Source: CALNYS01 sp942490855
GTDB lineage: Bacteria; Planctomycetota; Phycisphaerae; Phycisphaerales; UBA1924
Assembly (NCBI GenBank): GCA_942490855.1
Contig: CALNYS010000001.1
Coordinates: 372,001-436,000, forward strand
Direction of reading: 5' to 3'
DNA: 64,000 bases
This document shows positions 7,940 to 16,048 of this stretch, piece by piece. The notes below the pieces were generated by a model. It saw nothing but the letters and a program-made list of their open reading frames with translations. It made no database searches and was not told the DNA's origin. Each line of letters opens with the position of its first letter. Position 1 is the first letter of the stretch. A program made the position numbers and the translations under genes.

Positions 7940-9393
7940 TTAGCAGTCGCCCCAGGCGGCGAGGAGGATCGCGACGTCGGCGGCGTCTACGAGACCGGAG
8001 CCGTCGAGGTCGGCGGCGGGGTTGTTTGTGCCCCAGGCGGCGAGGAGCGTGGCGAGGTCGGTGGAGTCGATGACGCGTGAGGCGTCGAGGTCGGCGGGGC
8101 AGCCGAAGTCGAGGGGGGCGACCTCGATGACGTAGTGGTCGATCTGGTGTGAGCCGGCGCGCTTGAACTTGGCGGCGAACCGTCTGGCGTGGGTGAGCTG
8201 GTTGTGGGTGAGTTCGTAGCGCATCGGCGTGGGGGATGTGATTGGGGCGATCGCGTCGGTGTCGAAGCAGAAGGCGACGGGGGCTGCGAGGGAGCCGTTG
8301 GGTGCGCCTCGGAGGACGTGCAGTTGATCGCCTAAGAGGTAGAGCGCGTCGAGGCAGCCGTCGTTGTCGATGTCGTGGAAGGAGCCGAAGCGGTCGTCTT
8401 CGTTGAGCTGGTTGTTTCGACGATGACGCTGCGCTGGGCGGTTCCGAAGGCGCCTGCGCCGTTGTTGAGTCGCACGGCGGCGCGGTAGTAGAAGCCGGTC
8501 TCGTCTTCGTTGTGCCTGAAGCCGAGCTGGACGATGTCGAGGGCGCCGTCGGAGTTGAAGTCGAGGAGTTGGAACTTGGAAAAGATGGTTTCGGAGACGG
8601 CGTAGGCGTCGGCGTCGATGAATCCACCGGCGGCGTCAGAGAGCATGACGCGGACGCGGCGCGGGTGGTCGCGCTCCATGTAGACGATGTCGTCGAAGCC
8701 GTCGCCCGAGACGTCGGCGATGTGCAGCACGTCGCTCGTGATGGGGTTCACGCGTACGGGGCCTACCGCTCTGAGGGGCGAGGGCAGCGGGGTGGTGATG
8801 AGTGCGTTCTCGCTGAAGGGGTAGGGCCAGACGCAGGCGGTCATGGAGTCGGTGTCGATGAAGGTCATCTCGGGCTCGGGGCCGGCGATGGCCTGTCCGA
8901 CGTTCCACCCCATCGGGATCGTGAGCGCGCCTGGGCCGGAGGGATCGCCGGGGGCGTCGTCCGGGCGGGCGATCGTCATGGAGGCGACGTCGAACTCGGC
9001 GTTGCCCAGGCCGGGGATGACGGCGGTGAACGCGGGTTCGAAGTCCTGTGTGGCGTTGAAGTCGATCGTGTTAGAGCAGACGAGGTCGAGGATGCCGTCG
9101 GCGGTGACATCGACGCTGCGGATGGCGGCGGGGTCGTGGTGGAATCGGGGCGGCGCGGCGAGCACGAAGCGGTCGTCGTCGTCGAACTCGCCGGCGTCAT
9201 CTGAGAACATGACGCTGAGGAAGGCGGAGACTGGCAACGAGATCACGTCGGAGTTGCCGTCGCTGTCGATATCGCCGACGCGTACGAAAAAGCCGCCGCT
9301 GATCGGGGTCGTGTCGACGAGTGTGACGACGGGGGGGCCGTCGGGGCAGGACGCGGTCGAGGCGAGAGCGAGTGCGCAGGCGGTGAGCAGCAT
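7940..9393 (-). pseudogene. Secreted FG-GAP/VCBS-repeat protein with GC-type dockerin, one frameshift
   Basis: The first frame starts at 9393 (MLLTACALALASTASC, a signal peptide, possibly lipobox) and runs to about 8413. It contains calcium-binding FG-GAP-like motifs: GDIDSDGNSDVI, DVTADGILDLV, ADVSGDGFDDIVYM, DFNSDGALDIVQLGF. At 8411-8418 a single-base slip is needed; the next frame then continues QLNEDDRFGSFHDIDNDGCLDALYLL and ends with a dockerin-like pair of EF-hand loops, ADLDASRVIDSTDLATLLAAWG and ADLDGSGLVDAADVAILLAAWGDC (stop at 7940). Joined, the protein has about 484 residues. It would be an exported beta-propeller protein. The indel may be a real mutation or an error, since both halves are well preserved. 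Confidence 0.85.
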
Positions 9394-9429
9394 TTGGGGT
9401 ACTCCGTTCTCTGTCCTTCGATGCGTGGG

Positions 9430-9478
9430 CGCACGCGAACGAGCCCGGTGTTCTGGGGGCCGGGCTCGATCGCGTGCG
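9430..9478. promoter_or_regulatory. Long 49-nt stem-loop upstream of the FG-GAP gene
   Basis: Outer stem CGCACGCGA (9430-9438) with TCGCGTGCG (9470-9478), a 2x2 internal mismatch, then inner stem GAGCCCGG (9441-9448) with CCGGGCTC (9460-9467) and an 11-base loop. It lies 37 bases before the start of the minus-strand gene at 9393, so it may sit in its 5' leader. No T run follows on either side, so it is not a simple terminator. Confidence 0.55.
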
Positions 9479-9605
9479 TAGACAACGCAAGTACAAAGAG
9501 AAGCAATCGAACGCCGGCCTCCTGGGGGCAGTCGGTCGGCGTTCTATGGGGAGACGCGTGGGGGGGATTGGTCGCCCTCATGGTTTTTGTGCGTGGGCGT
9601 AAAAA

Positions 9606-9625
9606 AACGCCCGGGGGCGGGCGTT
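9606..9625 (-). terminator. Intrinsic terminator downstream of prpC
   Basis: AACGCCCG (9606-9613) pairs with CGGGCGTT (9618-9625) around GGGG. Seven A at 9601-9607 give a T run on the minus strand. It would stop transcripts leaving prpBC, about 270 bases after the prpC stop. Confidence 0.8.
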
Positions 9626-9658
9626 GGTGGATGACTTGCTTCGCTCGTTGTTGCTTTG

Positions 9659-9895
9659 GCCCCTCACCCTGCCCTCTCCCCATCGGAGATGGGGCGAGGG
9701 TGGAAGAGGTTGCTCGCGGTGCTCGCGTTTGTTGGCCCCTCACCCCGGCCCTCTCCCTGTGGGAGAGGGGGCGGAGGCGGCGACGTTCTTTCTCGCGAGG
9801 CCCGACGCGCCCTTCGGGGCGGGTCGGGGCACCACTTCGGGGTGTGGGTTGCCCTCACCCCCCGGCCCTCTCCCCGAGGGAGAGGGGGGGCGGAG
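9659..9895. repeat. Three copies of the GC-rich intergenic palindrome after prpC
   Basis: Copies at about 9659-9703 (with CATCGGAGATG loop), 9735-9772 (CTGTG loop) and 9851-9895. The companion block GACGCGCCCTTCGGGGCGGG lies at 9803-9822. Together with the hairpin at 9430 and the terminator at 9606 these fill the 500-bp gap between the FG-GAP gene and prpC; no gene is seen there. Confidence 0.75.
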
Positions 9896-9897
9896 GG

Positions 9898-11019
9898 TTA
9901 GTTCCAGGTGAGGCCGAGCTTGCCGGTGTAGTTGCTCAAGGGGCGGATGAGTCGGTTGTTCTGGTGCTGCTCCATGATGTGGGCGGCCCAGCCGGTGATG
10001 CGCGCGGCGACGAAGATGGGGGTGTACTGGGGGACGGGGATGCCCATGACGAAGTAGGTGAGGCCGCAGGGGAAGTCGACGTTGGGGAAGATCCCCTTCT
10101 CGGAGTCCATGATGGCCTGGATCTTCTCGCCGACCTCGAACCAGCGGACGGCCTCGCCGCCCTGCTCTTCGGCGAACTGTCGGCCGAGGGCGTGGAGGAT
10201 GGAGGCGCGGTGGTCGCCGTTCTTGTAGACGCGGTGGCCGAAGCCCATGATCTTCTTCTTGGTGGCGAAGGCGTCCTTCATGAAGGGCTCGACGTTCTCG
10301 AGCGTGCCGACTTCCTTGATCATGTCCATCGCGGCTTCGTTGGCGCCGCCGTGGAGGGGGCCCTTGAGCGCGGCGATGGCTCCGGTGACGGCGCCGTGCA
10401 TGTCGGAGAGGGTGCCGGCGATGACGCGGGAGGTGAAGGTGGAGGCGTTGAAGTCGTGCTCGGCGTAGAGGATGAGGGAGACGTCGATGATCTTCTCGGC
10501 GGTCTTGGTGGGCTTTTCGCCGGTCATCATGTAGAGGAGGTTGGCGGCGTGTGAGAGGTTCATGTCGGGGGCGACGATGTCGCGTCCGTCGATGACGTTC
10601 TGCATGTGCCCGATGATGGTGGGGATGACGCCGGTGAGGGTGATGGACTTGGTGAGCTCGGCCTCGGGGGAGTTGTCCTGGGCGAGGGGGTCGACGTGCG
10701 CGAGGAAGCTGACGGTGGTGCGGAGGACGTCCATGGGGTGGATGCCGGGCTTGGCGGCGGCGACCTTGAGGACGTCGAGCGCGTCGGCGTTGAGTGTGCG
10801 CGCGGCTTTGAGGCGGGTGTCGAAGTCGGCGAGCTCTGACTCGGAGGGCTTGTGCCCGACGAGGAGCAGGTGGGCGACGGCTTCGAAGGTGGCGTTCTCG
10901 GCGAGGTCGGAGATGTCGTACCCGCGGTAGATGAGCTTGCCTTGTTCGACGGAGCAGATGGCGGAATCGCCGGCGACCATGCCCTCGAGGCCTTGCTTGG
11001 GGGGAGCGGTGGTTGACAT
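9898..11019 (-). CDS. prpC: Citrate synthase family protein, probably 2-methylcitrate synthase
   Basis: A 373-residue short-type citrate synthase. It begins with the usual GLEGMVAGDSAICSVEQGKLIYRGYDISDLAE block. The active-site regions are present: LKGPLHGGANEAAM (first His), MGFGHRVYKNGDHRA (second His), FPNVDFPCGLTYFVMGIP (Asp) and RPLSNYTG. The short length and the adjacent methylisocitrate lyase point to 2-methylcitrate synthase, which condenses propionyl-CoA with oxaloacetate; a plain citrate synthase cannot be excluded by motifs. The gene follows prpB by 45 bases on the same strand and has AAAGGA 9 bases before its ATG. It belongs to the methylcitrate pathway with prpD at 16-17.7 kb. 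Confidence 0.88.
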   Translation of the reverse strand: MSTTAPPKQGLEGMVAGDSAICSVEQGKLIYRGYDISDLAENATFEAVAHLLLVGHKPSESELADFDTRLKAARTLNADALDVLKVAAAKPGIHPMDVLRTTVSFLAHVDPLAQDNSPEAELTKSITLTGVIPTIIGHMQNVIDGRDIVAPDMNLSHAANLLYMMTGEKPTKTAEKIIDVSLILYAEHDFNASTFTSRVIAGTLSDMHGAVTGAIAALKGPLHGGANEAAMDMIKEVGTLENVEPFMKDAFATKKKIMGFGHRVYKNGDHRASILHALGRQFAEEQGGEAVRWFEVGEKIQAIMDSEKGIFPNVDFPCGLTYFVMGIPVPQYTPIFVAARITGWAAHIMEQHQNNRLIRPLSNYTGKLGLTWN

Positions 11020-11064
11020 AGGAAGGGTCCTTTCGAGCGTGTCGGGGAGAGGAGCGACCGCGCG

Positions 11065-11997
11065 TTAGGCGTGGGCCTTGGGGCGGTTGGATTGCGAGTT
11101 GGGGTACGTCCAGGTCTCACCTGGAGTGTAGCCGAGGAGGTCGTAGAGTTCCGCGCGGGTCTGCATGTTGTCGAGCTGGTTGTGGACGCCGGCGTCGCGG
11201 GCGACGGCGTGGAGGAAGTCGTCCACGGCTTTCATCGCGATGCGGAGGGTGGAGACGGGGTGGATGATGAAGTGGTAGCCGAGCTCGGCGAGGCGGTTGT
11301 GGGAGATTTCCATGGGGGTCTTGCCGAACTCGGTCATGTTGGCGAGGAGGAAGGGGCCGCCTCCGGGGGCCAGGTCGCGGGAGCCGTAGGCGGCGAGGGC
11401 TTCGCTGACGGCGGCGAACTCGGATTCGGAGTGGAGGCCTTCTGGGAAGATCATGTCGGCGCCGGCGTCGATGTAGGCCTTGGCGCGCGTGATGGCGGAC
11501 TCGATGTTCTCGACGGAGCGGGCGTCGGTGCGGGCGCAGACGATGAAGTCGCCGCCGGACTCGTCGCGTGCGCGTGCGGCCATGGCGACTTTTTCTGCGA
11601 AGTGATCGGTGGGGATGAGGGACTTTCCGCCGAGGTGGCCGCAACGCTTGGGGAAGGTCTGGTCTTCGAGGTGGAAGCCTGCGGCGCCGGCGGTTTGGTA
11701 ATCGCGGAGGGCTTTGGCGACCATCTCGCCTTCGCCGAAGCCGGTGTCTGCGTCTGCGATGACGGGGATGCCTGAGCTGTCGGCGACGTCGCGGATGAGT
11801 CGGCAGAAGTCGGCGCAGGAGCGGAGCCCGATGTCGGGGACGCCGGAGTCGGCGGAGAGGGCGCCGCCCGAGACGTAGGTGGCGGGGAACCCGGCGCGTG
11901 CGACTGCTCTGGCGACGAGGCCTGAGTAGGCGCCGGGGGCGACCACGGGGGCGGACTGCATGAGGGCGCGGAGGCGTGCGCCGGGGTGGGTGTGCAT
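11065..11997 (-). CDS. prpB: Methylisocitrate lyase (isocitrate lyase/PEP mutase family)
   Basis: A 310-residue TIM-barrel lyase. GARLRALMQSAPVVAPGAYSGLVARAVARAGFPATYVSGG is the family N-terminus; IPVIADADTGFGE holds the metal-binding Asp residues; FHLEDQTFPKRCGHLGGKSLIP contains the catalytic-loop motif KRCGH; FIVCARTDAR and GADMIFPEG follow. It would cleave 2-methylisocitrate to pyruvate and succinate, the last step of the methylcitrate cycle. The start is put at 11997 (MHTHPGARL), with GGAG 7-10 bases upstream; a longer open frame to 12090 reads through the promoter region. First gene of the prpBC operon. The C-terminus (LLGYTPGETWTYPNSQ) is typical for the family. Confidence 0.9.
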   Translation of the reverse strand: MHTHPGARLRALMQSAPVVAPGAYSGLVARAVARAGFPATYVSGGALSADSGVPDIGLRSCADFCRLIRDVADSSGIPVIADADTGFGEGEMVAKALRDYQTAGAAGFHLEDQTFPKRCGHLGGKSLIPTDHFAEKVAMAARARDESGGDFIVCARTDARSVENIESAITRAKAYIDAGADMIFPEGLHSESEFAAVSEALAAYGSRDLAPGGGPFLLANMTEFGKTPMEISHNRLAELGYHFIIHPVSTLRIAMKAVDDFLHAVARDAGVHNQLDNMQTRAELYDLLGYTPGETWTYPNSQSNRPKAHA

Positions 11998-12035
11998 CTG
12001 GTGCTCCGTTATCAGAACTGGCGGAAACGGTGCAA

Positions 12036-12073
12036 GTATACGCCGTTTTTTGTGTGCGTTTTCCGGCGCACAC
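12036..12073 (-). promoter_or_regulatory. prpB promoter region with inverted repeat
   Basis: On the minus strand TATACT (within GTATAC at 12036-12041) lies about 38 bases before the prpB ATG and fits a -10 element. Immediately upstream is a perfect inverted repeat GTGTGCG (12052-12058) / CGCACAC (12067-12073) spaced by 8 bases, covering the -35 position, so a candidate operator. No clear TTGACA is seen. Confidence 0.4.
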
Positions 12074-12177
12074 TGGCGCCGATCACACATATTTCAGGCG
12101 GCGGGGGCTCCGACGCGCGGTAGGCTTTCGGTACGAAGCGGAGGCGTTTCGCGGTCGCTTCGGGGAGGAAGCAACAC

Positions 12178-12936
12178 ATGATGACTGAACGAATCGTGGT
12201 GGGCGCTCTTGCGGCGCTTCTTGGAGCGCACGCGCACGCCGTTGTCCCGGGGCAGGTGGACGACTTCTCTGACGGCACAACGATGGGTTGGGGGACGGGC
12301 GCGAGCACGTCGTCTCCGACGTGGATCGCGAGCGGCGGCCCCGCCGGCGCCGGTGATGGTTTTTTGCGTGTGACCTCTGACGGCGGGAGCGGTCCCGGCG
12401 GCAAGCCCGTGGTCATTAACTTTGATCAGTGGTCCGGGGACTACAGCGGGCAGGGGATCACGGCGGTCCGGATGGACGTGCGGAACTCGGGCGCGACGAC
12501 GCTGTACGTCCGCTGCGGCGTGTGGGGAACAACCCCGCCGCGGATCGGCACGCTTGACTTCATGGAGGTGCTGCCGGGGACGGGGTGGCAGACGGTCGAG
12601 ATTGACCTGACGGACCTCGGGCCGGTTGTTCCGCCGCCGGTTGTCGAGGACATCCTGTCTGACATTTTCCAGTTCCGGATCCTGTCGGCGCAGAACCAGT
12701 CGTGGAACGGCGACCTCGTCGCGGCGACGATGGATCTGGACAACATCACCGCGGTCGCGACGGTGGACCCCTGCCCGAGCGACTTTGACGATGACGGGAT
12801 GGTCGGGGCGTCGGATCTTGCGATCTTGCTCGCGGCCTGGGGGGGCTCGGGGCCCGGGGATGTTGACGCCTCTGGCGTGGTGGATTCGGGCGACCTTGCG
12901 ATCGTGCTCGCCGCGTGGGGCGCGTGCCCGGAGTGA
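12178..12936 (+). CDS. Secreted paralog A, ending in a GC-type dockerin
   Basis: A 252-residue protein. Signal peptide MMTERIVVGALAALLGAHAHA, then a beta-rich domain starting VVPGQVDDFSDGTTMGWGTGAS. This module (QxxDFxxGTTxGWxxG, FLRVTSDGGSGPGGKPV, QWSGDYSGQGITAVRMDVRNSG, LDNI) is shared with the next two genes and resembles a carbohydrate-binding-like jelly roll. Unlike them, it ends in an EF-hand pair, SDFDDDGMVGASDLAILLAAWG and DVDASGVVDSGDLAIVLAAWGACPE, a dockerin-like domain. GGAGGAA lies about 8 bases before the start. First of three tandem paralogs. Confidence 0.82.
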   Translation: MMTERIVVGALAALLGAHAHAVVPGQVDDFSDGTTMGWGTGASTSSPTWIASGGPAGAGDGFLRVTSDGGSGPGGKPVVINFDQWSGDYSGQGITAVRMDVRNSGATTLYVRCGVWGTTPPRIGTLDFMEVLPGTGWQTVEIDLTDLGPVVPPPVVEDILSDIFQFRILSAQNQSWNGDLVAATMDLDNITAVATVDPCPSDFDDDGMVGASDLAILLAAWGGSGPGDVDASGVVDSGDLAIVLAAWGACPE

Positions 12937-13022
12937 GGGCGCACGTTTTCGCGCTTGGCGGACATAGGGTTGAGAGGCGGTTGCGTTTGCGGCCGTCGCT
13001 GACAACGGAGATTGGGAGACAC

Positions 13023-13661
13023 ATGATGAAGATCACGCTTGCCGCGCTCGCGGCGTTCGGGATGGCCGCGGGGGCGGCCTCTGCGATTTCGCTCGGTCAG
13101 ATCAATGACTTCGAGGGCGGGACGACGGAGGGGTGGTCGCACGGCGCGCCGAGCCCGAACCCTCCGGTCGTGGTCACCGAGGATTCGAACACGTTCCTGC
13201 GGGTGGTTTCGACGGGGATGGGCGGTCCGGGCAGCCGGATGGCGATGTACAACCGCACGCCCGGCTGGCTCGGGGATTACCTCGCCGCCGGCGTGAGCCA
13301 GGTGCAGTTCGACGTGCGCAACTCTGGCGACACGGCTCTGAACGTGCGGATCGGTCTGCTGAACACGTTCGGGCAGATCGGCGTGACGAACGGGGTCATC
13401 GAGCTGGAGGCCGGGAGCGGGTGGGTGACCGCCACGCTCGACCTGGCGAATCTGACGGTGATCGGCGCGCCGGACACGGAGTCGATCCTCGAGAACGTGT
13501 TCGAGATGCGTTTCCTCTCGGTGGAGACGCCGGCGTACGAGGGCGACTTCATCGCGGGCTCGATGGATCTGGACAACATCCGGGCGAGGGCGTTCCCGGC
13601 TCCCGGCGGCGCGGCGCTGTTCGGGGTCGCGGGCCTCGCGGGACTTCGTCGGCGACGCTGA
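13023..13661 (+). CDS. Secreted paralog B, ending in a PEP-CTERM-like anchor
   Basis: A 212-residue protein. Signal peptide MMKITLAALAAFGMAAGAASA is followed by the same domain as its neighbours (ISLGQINDFEGGTTEGWSHGAPSPN, FLRVVSTGMGGPGSRM, WLGDYLAAGVSQVQFDVRNSGDTALNVRIGLL). Its last part, FIAGSMDLDNIRARAF, leads into PAPGGAALFGVAGLAGLRRRR, a PEP-CTERM-like sorting tail. It therefore should be attached to the envelope by an exosortase-type system, whereas paralog A carries a dockerin. GGGAGAC precedes the start. Function unknown; the domain looks like a carbohydrate-binding beta sandwich. Confidence 0.82.
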   Translation: MMKITLAALAAFGMAAGAASAISLGQINDFEGGTTEGWSHGAPSPNPPVVVTEDSNTFLRVVSTGMGGPGSRMAMYNRTPGWLGDYLAAGVSQVQFDVRNSGDTALNVRIGLLNTFGQIGVTNGVIELEAGSGWVTATLDLANLTVIGAPDTESILENVFEMRFLSVETPAYEGDFIAGSMDLDNIRARAFPAPGGAALFGVAGLAGLRRRR

Positions 13662-13780
13662 GGTTATCAGCTGTGGTTTTCGGCTTTGTCCCCTCGCGTT
13701 TCGCGGCTAGGCTGTAGCACGCCCTGAACGGGCTGCGCTCCGAGTCGCTGCGGGCGCGAACCAGGGGGAGGAACCACGTT

Positions 13781-14414
13781 ATGAAGCTCACGCTGTGCGC
13801 CGTCGCCATGCTCGGTCTGTTCGCGGGGAGTGTCCGCGCGATCAGCAACGGGCAGCTGGATGATTTCGAGTCCGAGACGGCGATGTTGTGGTCGAACGGG
13901 CCGTCGAGCCCGAACCAGCCCTTTGCGGTTGAAGAGGACGACAACTGGTTCGTGCGGAACACCTCCACGGGCGGGAGCGGGCCGGGCAGCCGGATGGTGC
14001 TGTTCAACCGCGCCCAGTGGACGGGGAACTACATCAGCGCCGGCGTTTCGGCGCTGACGATGGACCTGCGCAACAGCGGGGAGACCGACCTGCACATCCG
14101 CCTCGGGCTGCTGGCGCAGACGGGGACGCGCTCGGCGACGAACGAGGGGTACGAGCTGGCCGCGGGGAGCGGCTGGACGACGGTGACCTTTGACATCACC
14201 GACCTGACGATCTTCTTCGGCAACGAGACGGTGACGGACATCCTGAGCGGGGTGATCGAGGCTGCGGATCCTGTCGTCGGTGAGCGTGGACTACCAGGCT
14301 GACGCGATCGCGGGGACGCTGGACGTGGACAACGTGCGCACGGGCGTGCCGGCGCCGGGCGCGGGCGGGCTGTTGCTGCTGGGCGCGGCTGGCGCGGCGC
14401 GTCGGCGACGCTGA
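13781..14414 (+). pseudogene. Secreted paralog C, PEP-CTERM-like, one frameshift
   Basis: The first frame encodes signal peptide MKLTLCAVAMLGLFAGSVRA and the shared domain (ISNGQLDDFESETAMLWSNGPSSPN; NTSTGGSGPGSRMVLFN; QWTGNYISAGVSALTMDLRNSGETDLHIRLGLL). At about 14259-14263 (GAG-G-CTGCGG) one extra base breaks it. In the next frame the protein continues LRILSSVSVDYQADAIAGTLDVDNVRTG and ends VPAPGAGGLLLLGAAGAARRRR, aligning with paralog B to the last residue. So a 1-base indel separates it from an intact gene of about 210 residues. It may be an error rather than decay. Confidence 0.82.
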
Positions 14415-14440
14415 TTTTCGACCGTGACGGTCTTAGAGAA

Positions 14441-14468
14441 ACCGTCCGCTTCGGCGGGCGGTTTTTTT
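14441..14468 (+). terminator. Intrinsic terminator after paralog C
   Basis: ACCGTCCGC pairs with GCGGGCGGT (one G-T pair) around a short TTCG-containing loop, followed by seven T. It closes the run of three paralogs on the plus strand. Confidence 0.85.
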
Positions 14469-14553
14469 GTGCGCGGTGGTCGCGGGCGCGAATAGGCGGG
14501 CGGCGGAGGGGGTTGGGACGTGCGAGCGGTCCACCAGACCATCCCTCGAGTGG

Positions 14554-14588
14554 CGCGGCGCCGGCCTTGTGTTGGCGCCGCGTCTTTT
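14554..14588 (+). terminator. Second hairpin with short T run
   Basis: CGCGGCGCC (14554-14562) pairs perfectly with GGCGCCGCG (14574-14582) around an 11-base loop, followed by TCTTTT. It could back up the terminator at 14441 on the plus strand. The minus strand has no T run after it. Confidence 0.5.
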
Positions 14589-14598
14589 GCTGCGCTCG

Positions 14599-16014
14599 TT
14601 AGAGCCCGAGCGCGGCGGCTCGCTCGCGGAGCTTGTTCTCCGAGGCCGCGACTACGCGGAGGGCGTCGGGGTCCAGGGCGAGCGAGTCGCCCTCGGGGGC
14701 GAGGCGGCTCCACGACGCCTTGAAGTCCTCGTCGTTGGCGCCCCAGTACGCGATCGCGGCGCGGAGGGTGTGCAGGTAGCGGCTCATGGGCTCCCACTCG
14801 GGGCGCCCGAGGAGGGTGTCGACGGTGGCGGTCCCGCCGTTGTAGAACACCGGGACGCCCCACACCCGCTCGTGATCTTTGATGTCTCGCCCCACGTTGG
14901 CGATCATCCACACGCGCATGAGTGGGAGTGAGGAGTCGAAGCGCTGCGTCTCCCACACCGCGTCCGCGAGCTGGAGCATCATCTCGTGGCTGCCGTACCA
15001 GCGGGGGCGGAGGGCCCACTCGTAGTTCTCGTAGGCCTGGAGCCAGTCGAGCTCGGCGGCGATCGCCTGCTCGAACCAGTAGTGGATGTTCTTCTGGGTT
15101 TCCTCGGGGATCCCCATGTCGATCGTGATCATCAGCGTCGCCGCTTCAGGGCGCTCGGGGTGGAGGCGGTGCGCGGAGGTGACGCTGCGCCGCGCGGCTC
15201 GCAGGTGTCGCTCGAACGCGGCCAGCTGCTCCTCTTCGGTCTTGTCGATGGTCTTCGTGCCGCGGGCTCGCCAGGCGAGTTCGACCGAGCGGAGGCCGTC
15301 GAGCATGTGTCGCGTCCACGCGTCGAGACCCTCGATCGCGATGAGCGAGTTGTAGAACGACTCGCTCCACTGCGGGTCGGCTTTTCGTCGGATGTTCGCT
15401 GCCGCGACGGCGTAGAGCCGGCGCTGGCTTGTCGCGGTCTTCGGGAGGAGTTCGCCGGCTTTGGCGGCCTCGTCGAGTGAGCGCAGCGCTTTCCCGAAGA
15501 GCATGCGGGCCATCCCGGGGAAGGTGTCGAGGCAGTCGTACGCCTGGAGTTCGTACACGCGGAACCGGCGGAGCGGCGGGAAGGGCTTGCCCTCGACCCC
15601 CATCGCCGCGGCGTTGATCAGACGCGCGCGTTCGATACCGTCTTCCGCGGTTTCGTTCGACGCGAAGCGGTGCGCTTCGAGCAGGATCTCCGGGTACTCG
15701 CAGCCGGCCTCGATGGCGGCCGCGACCGCCTCGGACAGCGCGCGGCGGTCTCCCTCGTTCGGGAAGATCCCGTAGATGTTTCGGGCTGCGCTGAGGCGGA
15801 TGGCGCGCTCGACGTGCGCGTCCCATCTGGGGTCGTCGTCGCCGCGGGCGCGGTACGCCTCGAGGTGCTCATCGACGATCAGGCTGATGTAGCTCTCGGC
15901 GTACGGGGCGCAGGTCGGAGCGCCGGCGGGGTTGGGGAACTCCGCGATCTGGGCCGCTGCGGGGCGCGCCGCGGCCGAGACGACCAGCGCGACGAGGATG
16001 AGCACGAATCGCAT
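14599..16014 (-). CDS. Exported protein of unknown function (TPR-like)
   Basis: A 471-residue protein starting MRFVLILVALVVSAAARPAAAQIAEF, a clear signal peptide. The rest is strongly helical with repeated aromatic/Ala patterns (WSESFYNSLIAIEGLDAWTRHMLDGLRSVELAW; NIHYWFEQAIAAELDWLQAYENYEWALRPRWYGS; FDSSLPLMRVWMIANVGRDI), suggesting TPR-like helix pairs as in the poorly described DUF4034-type periplasmic proteins. No catalytic motif is recognised. It is transcribed away from prpD's position (both minus strand, prpD upstream by 34 bases), so it may be in the prpD transcript. Function unknown. Confidence 0.7.
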   Translation of the reverse strand: MRFVLILVALVVSAAARPAAAQIAEFPNPAGAPTCAPYAESYISLIVDEHLEAYRARGDDDPRWDAHVERAIRLSAARNIYGIFPNEGDRRALSEAVAAAIEAGCEYPEILLEAHRFASNETAEDGIERARLINAAAMGVEGKPFPPLRRFRVYELQAYDCLDTFPGMARMLFGKALRSLDEAAKAGELLPKTATSQRRLYAVAAANIRRKADPQWSESFYNSLIAIEGLDAWTRHMLDGLRSVELAWRARGTKTIDKTEEEQLAAFERHLRAARRSVTSAHRLHPERPEAATLMITIDMGIPEETQKNIHYWFEQAIAAELDWLQAYENYEWALRPRWYGSHEMMLQLADAVWETQRFDSSLPLMRVWMIANVGRDIKDHERVWGVPVFYNGGTATVDTLLGRPEWEPMSRYLHTLRAAIAYWGANDEDFKASWSRLAPEGDSLALDPDALRVVAASENKLRERAAALGL

Positions 16015-16048
16015 GGGCGTCGTCCTTTGGGCTAGTGAACGCGCCTGC

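Noticed and set aside
6965..9895. CRISPR array made of the CCCTCACC...GGGAGAGGG repeats
   Set aside because: Spacing is irregular, arms are self-complementary, copies are dispersed over 18 kb, and no cas genes are present.
12036..12041. GTATAC before prpB as a further operator for the GntR protein
   Set aside because: It is a single copy at -10 position (TATACT on the coding strand) and another single copy sits before queD (21372), so a promoter element is the simpler explanation.
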